Assembly (NCBI GenBank): GCA_050946775.1
Contig: JBMNVL010000030.1
Location: forward strand, 1-18,075
Origin: UMGS1474 sp050946775
Lineage (GTDB): Bacteria; Bacillota; Clostridia; Oscillospirales; Acutalibacteraceae
Length of the DNA stretch: 18,075 nt
Reading direction: 5' to 3'
The position numbers and the translations under genes are program-made. Each line of letters starts with the position of its first letter. The first letter of the stretch is position 1. Positions 1-5,022 of the stretch are shown piece by piece. Below the pieces are notes generated by a model. It ran no database searches. It saw only the letters and a list, made by a program, of their open reading frames with translations, and was not told the origin of the DNA.

Positions 1-153
1 CACCTCGTCGGGCGCGGCGGTGCCCTCCACCCCCATCGAATTGGTCAGCAGGCTGACCGCGCAGGAGGTGACTCCCGGCAGGGCCGATACCGCTTTTTCC
101 ACCCGGGCCGAGCAGGCGGCGCAGCTCATGCCGGTGACGTTGTATTGTTCCAT
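1..153 (-). CDS. copA: CopA-type heavy-metal P-type ATPase, N-terminal fragment
   Basis: Only the first 51 codons lie in the window; the gene runs off the left edge. The protein opens MEQYNVTGMSCAACSARVEK, a heavy-metal-associated (HMA) ferredoxin-like domain with the GMSCAAC metal-binding motif (Cys at residues 11 and 14). In copper-exporting P1B ATPases this domain receives Cu(I) and delivers it to the membrane transporter. The ATG at 153 is preceded by AAGGAGAT on the minus strand. It follows csoR on the same strand, the classic csoR-copA arrangement, so the most likely product is a copper-exporting ATPase. A free-standing CopZ chaperone (about 70 residues) would begin the same way and cannot be excluded, because only 51 residues are visible. 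Confidence 0.75.
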   Translation of the reverse strand, partial: MEQYNVTGMSCAACSARVEKAVSALPGVTSCAVSLLTNSMGVEGTAAPDEV

Positions 154-274
154 ACGATCTCCTTCTTGTCGGTGCGCATGTGTTTGCGCGGTGGTCGCGT
201 TATCTCTCTCCCCGGCCACGGCCGGCGCGCCGGGGGTTTGCTACCCAGAGAGAGAGAGCCAAGGCTCCCACCGG
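154..274 (-). other. csoR-copA intercistronic spacer with hairpins
   Basis: This 121-base gap is unusually long for two genes expected to share a transcript. It holds a GC-rich hairpin (CCCCGGC arms at 210-216 and 229-235) and a GAGCC-AA-GGCTC hairpin around 256-267 next to a GA-dinucleotide run (247-257). Neither is followed by a T-run in the minus direction, so neither reads as a complete intrinsic terminator. The spacer could lower copA expression or stabilise processed mRNA; that is inference. No gene was seen in it. Confidence 0.4.
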
Positions 275-580
275 TCAGCGCATCAGCTTTTGCAGGGTGG
301 CGACCAGTTCGTCGATGACGGCGTCGTCGCCCTCCCGGACGTGGTCGACCACGCAGGTGCGGATATGGCTGGCCAGCAGCACCTTGTTGAAGCTGCACAG
401 CGCCGCGTTGACGGCGCTGACCTGGGTCAGCACGTCGGTGCAGTAGGCGTCCTGCTCGATCATCTTTTTCACGCCCCGCACCTGTCCCTCGATCCGGCTG
501 AGCCGGTTGGTCAGATCCCGGATCTCCCCCGGCGTGCGCTGCTTATGCTTGGCGCAATGGGGACACGTTTTTTCGCTCAC
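275..580 (-). CDS. csoR: CsoR-family copper-sensing repressor
   Basis: A 101-residue protein, the usual length for CsoR. The core reads NRLSRIEGQVRGVKKMIEQD, the family's first helix. The Cu(I) ligands are readable: Cys47 (DAYC), His72 and Cys76 (SHIRTC). The spacing of 25 and 4 residues matches the C-H-C set of characterised CsoR proteins, favouring copper over nickel or formaldehyde sensing. An N-terminal CPHCAKHK adds two further cysteines of unknown role. Start chosen: GTG at 580, because GGGGAGGGG ends 5 bases upstream; longer readings in this frame run through the promoter. In the family, apo-CsoR represses the copper-efflux operon and Cu(I) releases it. Here it precedes copA and its own promoter carries a matching palindrome, so autoregulation is likely. 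Confidence 0.93.
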   Translation of the reverse strand: MSEKTCPHCAKHKQRTPGEIRDLTNRLSRIEGQVRGVKKMIEQDAYCTDVLTQVSAVNAALCSFNKVLLASHIRTCVVDHVREGDDAVIDELVATLQKLMR

Positions 581-582
581 AG

Positions 583-599
583 ATACCCCTCCCCGGTAT
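583..599. promoter_or_regulatory. Possible second, weaker CsoR site over the csoR ribosome binding site
   Basis: Reads ATACCCC...GGTAT over 17 bases, the same length and outer sequence as the main site at 616-632 but with a poorly matched centre. It overlaps the csoR Shine-Dalgarno sequence and lies 33 bp centre to centre from the main site, about three helical turns. It may be a secondary operator or chance similarity created by the G-rich ribosome binding site. Confidence 0.35.
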
Positions 600-610
600 T
601 TTTCAACCGC

Positions 611-639
611 ATTATATACCCCCACGGGGTATTTGTCAA
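611..639 (-). promoter_or_regulatory. csoR promoter
   Basis: Minus-strand -35 TTGACA (639-634) and -10 TATAAT (616-611) separated by exactly 17 bases, a perfect sigma-A consensus pair. Transcription would start near 604, about 25 bases before the csoR start codon. The spacer is almost entirely filled by the CsoR palindrome, so repressor binding would directly exclude RNA polymerase. Confidence 0.9.
616..632. promoter_or_regulatory. CsoR operator
   Basis: A perfect inverted repeat, ATACCCC-CAC-GGGGTAT, 7-bp arms with a 3-bp centre. This is the GC-tract palindrome flanked by AT pairs expected of CsoR operators. It sits between the -35 and -10 boxes of the csoR promoter. Confidence 0.85.
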
Positions 640-652
640 CCCCCTGACGCGC

Positions 653-685
653 AAAAAAGGCTTGAACCCCATTCAAGCCTTTTTT
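653..685 (-). terminator. Terminator of the peroxide operon
   Basis: Inverted repeat with GGCTTGAA/TTCAAGCC arms (659-666, 672-679), a 5-base loop, and flanking A6/T6 tracts. It begins just after the ohrR stop codon and separates that operon from the csoR promoter only 14 bases further on. The A and T tracts would let it work in both directions. Confidence 0.88.
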
Positions 686-686
686 C

Positions 687-1136
687 TTATTCTGCCAGCG
701 ATCCCAGCACTTTATACAGCAGGGTGTACATCTGCACCGCCTCGTCGGGACTCAGGCGGATGCACTGTCCCACCCGCACCGGCACCTCCAGCGCCCGTTC
801 CCGCAGCGCCATTCCCTCTTCGGTGACCGATACGATCAGACTGCGCTCGTCCTCGGCGCAGCGGCGGCGGGTCAGGTAGCCCTTGCTCTCCAGCTTCTTG
901 ATCACCGGCGTCAGCGTGCCGGAATCGAGAAACAGCCGCTCGCCCAGCTCCTTGACCGACCGCTCGCGGTACTCCCACATCACCATCATCACCAGATACT
1001 GGGTGTAGGTGAGATCCATCGCCTCGAGCAGCGGGGTATACCGGCGGATGATCTCCTTGGAGCAGGCGTACAGCGGAAAGCAAAGCTGGTTGCCGAGCTT
1101 CAGCCCGTCGTACCGGGCGTCGTTATCCGGCGTCAA
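687..1136 (-). CDS. ohrR: OhrR-type MarR-family peroxide-sensing repressor
   Basis: A 149-residue winged-helix MarR protein with OhrR hallmarks. It has the peroxide-reactive cysteine in NQLCF (Cys19) and tyrosines 14 and 25 residues later (Tyr33, Tyr44), the spacing of the Cys-Tyr-Tyr sensing site in Bacillus OhrR. It also has the block VKELGERLFLDSGTLTPVIK and the RRRCAEDER wing. Cys125 lies about where two-cysteine OhrR proteins carry their second cysteine, so disulfide-based sensing is possible. The start is a TTG at 1136 whose bases overlap the TGA of the upstream gene; GGTGATCC, a good match to the 16S 3' end, lies just before it. There is no in-frame ATG at a sensible position. Family role: represses organic-hydroperoxide defence until oxidised. 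The neighbouring glutathione peroxidase is the probable target; no ohr gene is present in the window. Confidence 0.88.
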   Translation of the reverse strand: MTPDNDARYDGLKLGNQLCFPLYACSKEIIRRYTPLLEAMDLTYTQYLVMMVMWEYRERSVKELGERLFLDSGTLTPVIKKLESKGYLTRRRCAEDERSLIVSVTEEGMALRERALEVPVRVGQCIRLSPDEAVQMYTLLYKVLGSLAE

Positions 1137-1525
1137 AACCGGATCACCCGCGGCGGCGCGGTGAAGGAGCAGATACGCGCCTCGCCCCGGCACAGCCGGA
1201 AGACGGCGGTATTGCCGTCGCCGGGGGTATACATCCCCCGCAGCTCGGGATAGGCCGCCAGCATATGCTCCTGCGCCTCGATCCGCTCGTCCGGCTCCAC
1301 CTCGGCGGACAGACGGATCCATTCCCCGTCGGCCATGCCGCTGATCTCCACCTTGGGATGGGCCAGCATCTGCCGGGCGACCGCCTTGCTCAGCCCGGTC
1401 TGGATGGTCAGATGCCCGTCAAACAGGTCCACCGTCCCGAACGGCCGCACCCGGGGCTGATCGCCCTCGAGAGTCGCCAAATAATAGGTGCCGCATTTTT
1501 TGAGAAACTCGTAAATTTCGTTCAT
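1133..1525 (-). CDS. Pyridoxamine 5'-phosphate oxidase-like FMN split-barrel protein
   Basis: 130 residues, beginning with NEIYEFLKKCGTYYLATLEG and followed by QPRVRPFGTVDLFDGHLTIQTG, the opening strands of the small FMN-binding split-barrel (PNPOx-like) family. GLSKAVARQMLAHPKVEISG continues the fold. Members are short flavin-binding reductases or oxidoreductases, mostly of unknown substrate; the fold does not by itself imply vitamin B6 synthesis. Start ATG at 1525 has a GGAGG about 8 bases upstream. It sits 15 bases after the TSCPD gene and its stop overlaps the ohrR TTG start, so it is translationally coupled to the regulator. Context suggests a redox or peroxide-stress role, which is inference. 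Confidence 0.85.
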   Translation of the reverse strand: MNEIYEFLKKCGTYYLATLEGDQPRVRPFGTVDLFDGHLTIQTGLSKAVARQMLAHPKVEISGMADGEWIRLSAEVEPDERIEAQEHMLAAYPELRGMYTPGDGNTAVFRLCRGEARICSFTAPPRVIRF

Positions 1526-1540
1526 CGTCTTTGCCTCCGT

Positions 1541-1804
1541 TCAGCCGACGGCCTTTTGCGCTTCGTACGCTTCCCGCACCGCCTTGGCCAACTGATCGCT
1601 GCAGGAAGTCGGCCGACGGCCGCAGGTCACGCCCGACAGCTTTTCCTCGATCTGCTCCACCGTCATCCCGTCCACCAGGATCGGAATGGCCTTGAGATTG
1701 CCGTTGCACCCGCCGGTGAACACCACGTTGCGCACCACGTCGCCGTCGATGTCCAGTTGGATCTGGGTGGAACAGGTGTCCTTGGTCTTGTAAACGTAGG
1801 TCAT
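1541..1804 (-). CDS. TSCPD-domain protein (TIGR03905-like, four conserved Cys)
   Basis: 87 residues. Four cysteines are placed as in the small four-Cys TSCPD family: Cys11 (DTCSTQ), Cys33 (TGGCNGN), Cys61 (VTCGRR) and Cys68 (PTSCSDQLA). The TSCPD domain also occurs at the C-terminus of class II ribonucleotide reductases, but as a free-standing small protein its role is unknown; the paired cysteines suggest metal binding or thiol redox chemistry. Start ATG at 1804 chosen because AAAGGAG lies about 9 bases upstream and MTYVYKT matches the usual family start; upstream codons in frame lie in the promoter and ribosome binding site. It lies between gpx and the FMN protein. Confidence 0.85.
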   Translation of the reverse strand: MTYVYKTKDTCSTQIQLDIDGDVVRNVVFTGGCNGNLKAIPILVDGMTVEQIEEKLSGVTCGRRPTSCSDQLAKAVREAYEAQKAVG

Positions 1805-1829
1805 CGTCCCCACGCTCCTTTCCTTTTCC

Positions 1830-1857
1830 ATTATACACGCGTTTTCGCGCTTTTCAA
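1830..1857 (-). promoter_or_regulatory. Internal promoter before the TSCPD gene
   Basis: Minus-strand TTGAAA (1857-1852), a 16-base spacer and TATAAT (1835-1830), between the gpx stop and the TSCPD start. It would let the TSCPD, FMN-protein and ohrR genes be made independently of the operator-controlled gpx promoter. The spacer contains the short palindrome CGCG-AAAA-CGCG. Confidence 0.6.
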
Positions 1858-1862
1858 GCGTT

Positions 1863-2339
1863 TTACAGCAGCGCCTTGACTTTTTCGTCGATGCTTTCGG
1901 GGGTGGTGGTCGGCGCGAACCGCTCCACCACGTTGCCCTGCCGGTCCACCAGGAATTTGGTGAAATTCCATTTGATGTTTTTGCTGCCCATCATCCCTTT
2001 TTTCTGGCTCTTGAGGAAGGTGTACAGCGGCGCCTCATTCTCGCCGTTGACCTCGATCTTGGCAAACTGCCTGAAGGTGACGCCGTAGCGGGACTGGCAA
2101 AAATCGACGATCTCCTCTTCGGTGCCGGGCGCCTGGTTGCCGAACTGGTTGCAGGGGAAATCCAGAATCTCCAGCCCCTGCTCCTGATATTTTTCGTACA
2201 GATCCTGCAGCCCGTCGTATTGCGGAGTAAAGCCGCAGCCGGTCGCGGTGTTGACCACCAGCAGCACCTTGCCCTCGTAGTCCTTCAGACAAACGTCGTT
2301 GCCCTGCGCGTCCTTGACGGTAAAATCGTAAATGCTCAT
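1863..2339 (-). CDS. Glutathione peroxidase family thiol peroxidase
   Basis: 158 residues, a normal length for bacterial Gpx. The peroxidatic cysteine is Cys35 in NTATGCGFTPQY; the supporting tetrad residues are Gln69 (NQFGNQ), Trp124 and Asn125 (KWNFTKFL). It is a cysteine, not selenocysteine, enzyme. Cys63 (FPCNQFG) and Cys81 (FCQSRYGVTF) are further conserved cysteines; one could be the resolving thiol. Bacterial members generally use thioredoxin-like reductants rather than glutathione to reduce hydrogen or lipid hydroperoxides in the cytoplasm. Start ATG at 2339 with AAAGGAGCG upstream. It is first in the operon that ends with ohrR, behind a consensus promoter with a palindromic operator, so peroxide-induced expression is likely. 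Confidence 0.92.
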   Translation of the reverse strand: MSIYDFTVKDAQGNDVCLKDYEGKVLLVVNTATGCGFTPQYDGLQDLYEKYQEQGLEILDFPCNQFGNQAPGTEEEIVDFCQSRYGVTFRQFAKIEVNGENEAPLYTFLKSQKKGMMGSKNIKWNFTKFLVDRQGNVVERFAPTTTPESIDEKVKALL

Positions 2340-2366
2340 AACGACCGCTCCTTTTTGATTTTGTAA

Positions 2367-2390
2367 AATTAGATTGCGTACAATCTAATT
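2367..2390. promoter_or_regulatory. Putative OhrR operator upstream of gpx
   Basis: Perfect inverted repeat: AATTAGATTG, 4-bp centre CGTA, CAATCTAATT. It starts two bases downstream of the -10 box and covers the expected transcription start. AT-rich palindromes with ATTG/CAAT half-sites are typical of MarR/OhrR binding sites. No T-run follows on either strand, so it is not a terminator. Assignment to the OhrR four genes away is inference from proximity. Confidence 0.75.
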
Positions 2391-2392
2391 GC

Positions 2393-2421
2393 ATTATAGC
2401 AGCTGCTCCGCGGTTTGTCAA
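2393..2421 (-). promoter_or_regulatory. gpx promoter
   Basis: Minus-strand TTGACA (2421-2416), exactly 17 bases, then TATAAT (2398-2393): perfect consensus. A promoter this strong next to a palindrome usually indicates tight repression. Confidence 0.9.
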
Positions 2422-2501
2422 GGGTGTTTTTGAAGGAATATTGCGGCAATTTTGCCGGCGGGATAATCCGCGCGTTGCCGCGCATTTCTGCGTCATCCCG
2501 C

Positions 2502-2529
2502 GGGCGGATGGTATCCGCCCCTACGGTGC
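2502..2529. repeat. Hairpin repeat with CCCCTACGGTGC tail
   Basis: GGGCGGAT-GGT-ATCCGCCC hairpin (2502-2520) running into CCCCTACGGTGC (2518-2529). The same 12-base tail follows a different hairpin at 5761-5773, so this is probably a dispersed intergenic repeat family with a conserved tail and variable hairpin. Confidence 0.6.
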
Positions 2530-2553
2530 AACCAATTCGCGGGGTACGCAAGC

Positions 2554-2693
2554 CTCCCTCTGACGGGTAGCGTTTGCGGTGCCCGGCTGAGGTGTGGCGC
2601 TATCGCGCTCACCGGTCGCCGACCGCGGCGCCAGCTTTTTGTTCGCTGTATCCGCCACTGGCGGCGCTCGCAAACGCTACCCGTCAGAGGGAG
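2554..2693. mobile_element. MITE-like element, 140 bp, 25-bp perfect terminal inverted repeats
   Basis: The left end (2554-2578, beginning CTCCCTCTGACGGGTAGC) is the exact reverse complement of the right end (2669-2693). The 90-bp interior has no reading frame of note but has its own small palindromes (for example CCGCCA-C-TGGCGG at 2652-2664). The size, perfect ends and lack of coding capacity fit a miniature inverted-repeat element or a large palindromic intergenic repeat. No clear target-site duplication flanks it, so transposition is not shown. Confidence 0.65.
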
Positions 2694-2733
2694 CCATGTT
2701 TGCCCGCCGGAAGTTTGCGCAAATTCGCCGGGG

Positions 2734-2762
2734 TTGAAAATCTTAGCAAAACAGAGTATAAT
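2734..2762 (+). promoter_or_regulatory. Strong promoter upstream of structured leader or small RNA
   Basis: TTGAAA (2734-2739), 17-base spacer, TATAAT (2757-2762). Transcription would begin near 2769, about 190 bases before the degV start codon, so it yields either a long degV leader or a separate small RNA. Confidence 0.65.
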
Positions 2763-2864
2763 GGGGCGTGTGGGCCGGGCAGCGGCCACTCTACCGGCAG
2801 TAGAGTGGCTCTCTACCGCTTGTTTTGGCCCGTCCCCTTCCGGTTTACCCGGCTGACCAGCCGG
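2763..2864 (+). ncRNA. Candidate structured RNA (degV leader or small RNA)
   Basis: Downstream of a strong promoter the sequence can form nested stems. An outer GGGCC (2772-2776) pairs with GGCCC (2827-2831). Inside that, GCGG pairs with CCGC, and a 10-bp hairpin GCCACTCTAC/GTAGAGTGGC (2785-2794, 2800-2809) sits in the middle. A second hairpin, CCGGCTG/CAGCCGG (2849-2864), follows without a T-run. I compared it by memory with the TPP, cobalamin, THF, ZTP, SRP RNA and 6S patterns and found no match. It may be an undescribed RNA or a degenerate repeat. Confidence 0.35.
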
Positions 2865-2868
2865 TAGG

Positions 2869-2897
2869 TTGAGTGCCCCGGCTGTTTGCGGTATACT
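2869..2897 (+). promoter_or_regulatory. Proximal degV promoter
   Basis: TTGAGT (2869-2874), 17-base spacer, TATACT (2892-2897), giving a leader of about 55 bases before the degV start. Confidence 0.55.
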
Positions 2898-2958
2898 GAA
2901 ACTGCCAAATTTCAGGGCGCAACCGACGCCCACATTTACAGAACAGGAGATGCCCGCT

Positions 2959-3825
2959 ATGAATCCCTACGTGATCCTGGTCGATTCGGCCTGTGACGTC
3001 ACCCCCGACAACCTCGACAAATGGGGACTGAAGTACACCCAACTGTCCTATTCGTTCACCGATTCCGAACGCACCTACGCCAACTACGAAATGCCCTATC
3101 CCGAATTCTATCAGAAAATGCGGGACGGCGGCGTCGCCAAAACGGCGGCGGTCAACGTGGAGACCTTCAAGGATCTGTTCAAAGCCGAGCTGGAGCTGGG
3201 GCAGGACGTTTTGTATCTCGCGTTTTCCAGCGGATTGAGCACCACCTGCAATTCGGGACGGATCGCCGCCGAGGAGCTGCGGGAAGCCTATCCCGACCGC
3301 CGGATCATCGTGATCGATTCGCTGGCGGCGTCGGCGGGCTACGGTCTGCTGGCGTATCTGGCCGCCGTCAAGCGGGACGAAGGCGCTTCCATCGACGAAG
3401 TCGCCGCCCTGCTCACCGACAGCGTTCCCCACTTGTGCCATTGGTTCACGGTGGACGATCTGGTCTATCTCAAGCGGGGCGGCCGGGTCAGTCCCACGGT
3501 GGCGCTGGTGGGCGGCATTCTCGGCATCAAGCCGGTGCTGCACGTCGACGACGAGGGGCATCTGATCAATATGTCCAAGGTGCGCGGCCGCAAAAAAGCC
3601 ATTGAGGCGCTGGCCGACAAATACGACGAGCTGGCGCTGACTCCGGACGAGGGCACCGTTTTCATCTCCCACGGCGACTGTCTGGACGACGCGACCGCGT
3701 TGGCCGACATCCTGCGGCAGCGCCACGGGGTGGAGGTCAAGCTGATCACCTACGTCGGTCCGGTGATTGGCGCCCATTCCGGCCCGGGTACGCTGGCGCT
3801 GTTTTTCCTGGGCAAGCACAAATAA
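2959..3825 (+). CDS. DegV family fatty-acid-binding protein (FakB-like)
   Basis: 288 residues, the standard DegV length. It opens NPYVILVDSACDVTPDNL, the family's first strand and loop. It also has KTAAVNVETF (61-70), SSGLSTTCNSG (90-100), DDLVYLKRGGRVS (166-178), GGILGIKPVL and a C-terminal GAHSGPGTLALFF. DegV/FakB proteins hold a fatty acid for phosphorylation by FakA; the acyl phosphate then enters phospholipid synthesis. Start ATG 2959 chosen over an in-frame ATG at 2950 because AGGAG (2945-2949) is correctly spaced and NPYVIL is where the fold begins. It lies 72 bases before a lipid glycosyltransferase and upstream of a PlsY-like protein, which supports a lipid-supply role. No FakA is in the window. 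Confidence 0.92.
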   Translation: MNPYVILVDSACDVTPDNLDKWGLKYTQLSYSFTDSERTYANYEMPYPEFYQKMRDGGVAKTAAVNVETFKDLFKAELELGQDVLYLAFSSGLSTTCNSGRIAAEELREAYPDRRIIVIDSLAASAGYGLLAYLAAVKRDEGASIDEVAALLTDSVPHLCHWFTVDDLVYLKRGGRVSPTVALVGGILGIKPVLHVDDEGHLINMSKVRGRKKAIEALADKYDELALTPDEGTVFISHGDCLDDATALADILRQRHGVEVKLITYVGPVIGAHSGPGTLALFFLGKHK

Positions 3826-3897
3826 TCCGCACGCAGCCATCCCGCCGCGCGGCGGCAAGGACGTATTCTGCGTCGTTTCTGAAAGGAGACCGGGCAG

Positions 3898-5022
3898 ATG
3901 GAACATCAACCGCATATCCTGATCCTGAGCTGTTCCACCGGCGAGGGTCACAACAGCGCCGCCTGGGCGCTGCACGAGGCGTTTGAACGCCGCGGCGCGG
4001 CGGTCGAGGTGGTGGACCCCGTCGGGCTGAAAAGCCAAAAAGCCGGCCGCACGGTGGCCGCGCTGTACAACAACACCATCAAAAAAGCGCCCCTCGCTTT
4101 CGGGGCGGTCTATCATCTGGGCGCGGCGTACAGCGCCACCCGCATCCCCTCTCCCGTCTACTGGGCCAACGCCAAATGCGCCCCGGTGCTGCGGGATCAC
4201 ATCCGGGAAAACGGGATCGACGCGGTGGTCTGCACCCATCTGTACGGAATGGAGGCAATGGCCGCCGCCCGCAAGCGGCTGGGCGTCACCACCCCCTGGT
4301 ACAGCGTGATGACCGATTACACCTGCATCCCCTTTACCACCGAGCCCAAAGCCGACGCGCTGTTCTCGCCCCATCCGGCGCTGACCGCCGAGATCATCCG
4401 CAAGGGCGGCGATCCCGACAGGATCATCCCCTACGGCATTCCGGTGTCCGCCCGGTTTTCCCAGCCGATCGACAAGGCCGACGCCCGTCGGCAGCTGGAC
4501 ATCCCGCCTGACAAACCGGTGTATTTGATCATGTCGGGCGGCGTGGGCTGCGAAAACATCCTGCGGCTGTGCGACGCGATGAACGCGGAATCGCGGGGCT
4601 ATCTGTGCTACGTGCTGACCGGTCACAACGACGATCTGCTCCAAAAGCTGGAGCGGCGGTACGGCGAGGGCGGCAAGATCCGCCCGGTCGGGTTTACCCG
4701 GCAGGTGCATCTGTATATGAAGGCCGCCGACGTGATGATCTCCAAATCCGGCGGTCTGTCCAGCACCGAGGCGGCCGTCGCGGGAGTGCCGCTGATCCAT
4801 TTCAAGCCCATTCCCGGCTGCGAGAGCAAAAACCGGGATTTCTTCCGCGCCCACGGCATGGCGCTGAGCGTGAAAAACAACGCCGACGCGGTCAAAATGG
4901 CGGGCTATCTCGCCCGGCACACCGACCGGGCGGCGCAGATGCTGGCGGCGCAAAAAGCCACCTTGAATCCGCACGCGGCGGACGATATCGTCCGGCACGT
5001 GCTGCAGGGGGTGACGTCGTGA
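3898..5022 (+). CDS. MGDG synthase / UgtP-type diacylglycerol glycosyltransferase-like protein
   Basis: 374 residues, GT28 family. The N-terminal lobe has the MGDG-synthase signature SCSTGEGHNSAAWALHEAF (11-29). The C-terminal lobe has IMSGGVG (211-217), VGFTRQVHLYMKAAD (264-278) and the donor-site motif SKSGGLSSTEA (282-292), as in MurG and UgtP. PGCESKN replaces the more usual PGQE stretch. Family members transfer glucose or galactose from UDP-sugar to diacylglycerol at the inner face of the membrane, giving glycolipids and lipoteichoic-acid anchors; the sugar and exact acceptor cannot be read here. ATG 3898 has AAAGGAGA upstream. The PlsY-like gene starts inside its stop codon, so the two are translationally coupled. 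Confidence 0.88.
   Translation: MEHQPHILILSCSTGEGHNSAAWALHEAFERRGAAVEVVDPVGLKSQKAGRTVAALYNNTIKKAPLAFGAVYHLGAAYSATRIPSPVYWANAKCAPVLRDHIRENGIDAVVCTHLYGMEAMAAARKRLGVTTPWYSVMTDYTCIPFTTEPKADALFSPHPALTAEIIRKGGDPDRIIPYGIPVSARFSQPIDKADARRQLDIPPDKPVYLIMSGGVGCENILRLCDAMNAESRGYLCYVLTGHNDDLLQKLERRYGEGGKIRPVGFTRQVHLYMKAADVMISKSGGLSSTEAAVAGVPLIHFKPIPGCESKNRDFFRAHGMALSVKNNADAVKMAGYLARHTDRAAQMLAAQKATLNPHAADDIVRHVLQGVTS

Larger units (their letters stand above)
2422..2958. other. Gene-free region between gpx and degV
   Basis: About 540 bases with no convincing coding sequence. In order it holds a hairpin repeat (2502-2529), a MITE-like element with 25-bp perfect terminal inverted repeats (2554-2693), a strong plus-strand promoter (2734-2762) followed by sequence able to fold into nested stems (2763-2864), and a second promoter (2869-2897) just before degV. 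The open frames crossing it lack ribosome binding sites and recognisable domains. Confidence 0.7.

Noticed and set aside
1137..1322. N-terminal extension of the OhrR-type protein to 1322
   Set aside because: Reads through the upstream FMN-protein gene in another frame and has Arg/Gly/Ala-rich shadow composition; the OhrR fold starts after 1136.
2367..2390. Palindrome upstream of gpx as a terminator
   Set aside because: No T-run on either side and it abuts a perfect promoter; an operator is the better reading.
2763..2864. Known riboswitch, SRP RNA, 6S RNA or tmRNA
   Set aside because: None of the conserved sequence blocks I remember for these classes is present; kept only as an unclassified candidate.
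2845..4998. 717-codon open frame on the minus strand
   Set aside because: Antisense to degV and the glycosyltransferase, which have clear domains and ribosome binding sites; the frame is His/Arg/Gly/Asp-rich with no recognisable domain, a GC-rich shadow.
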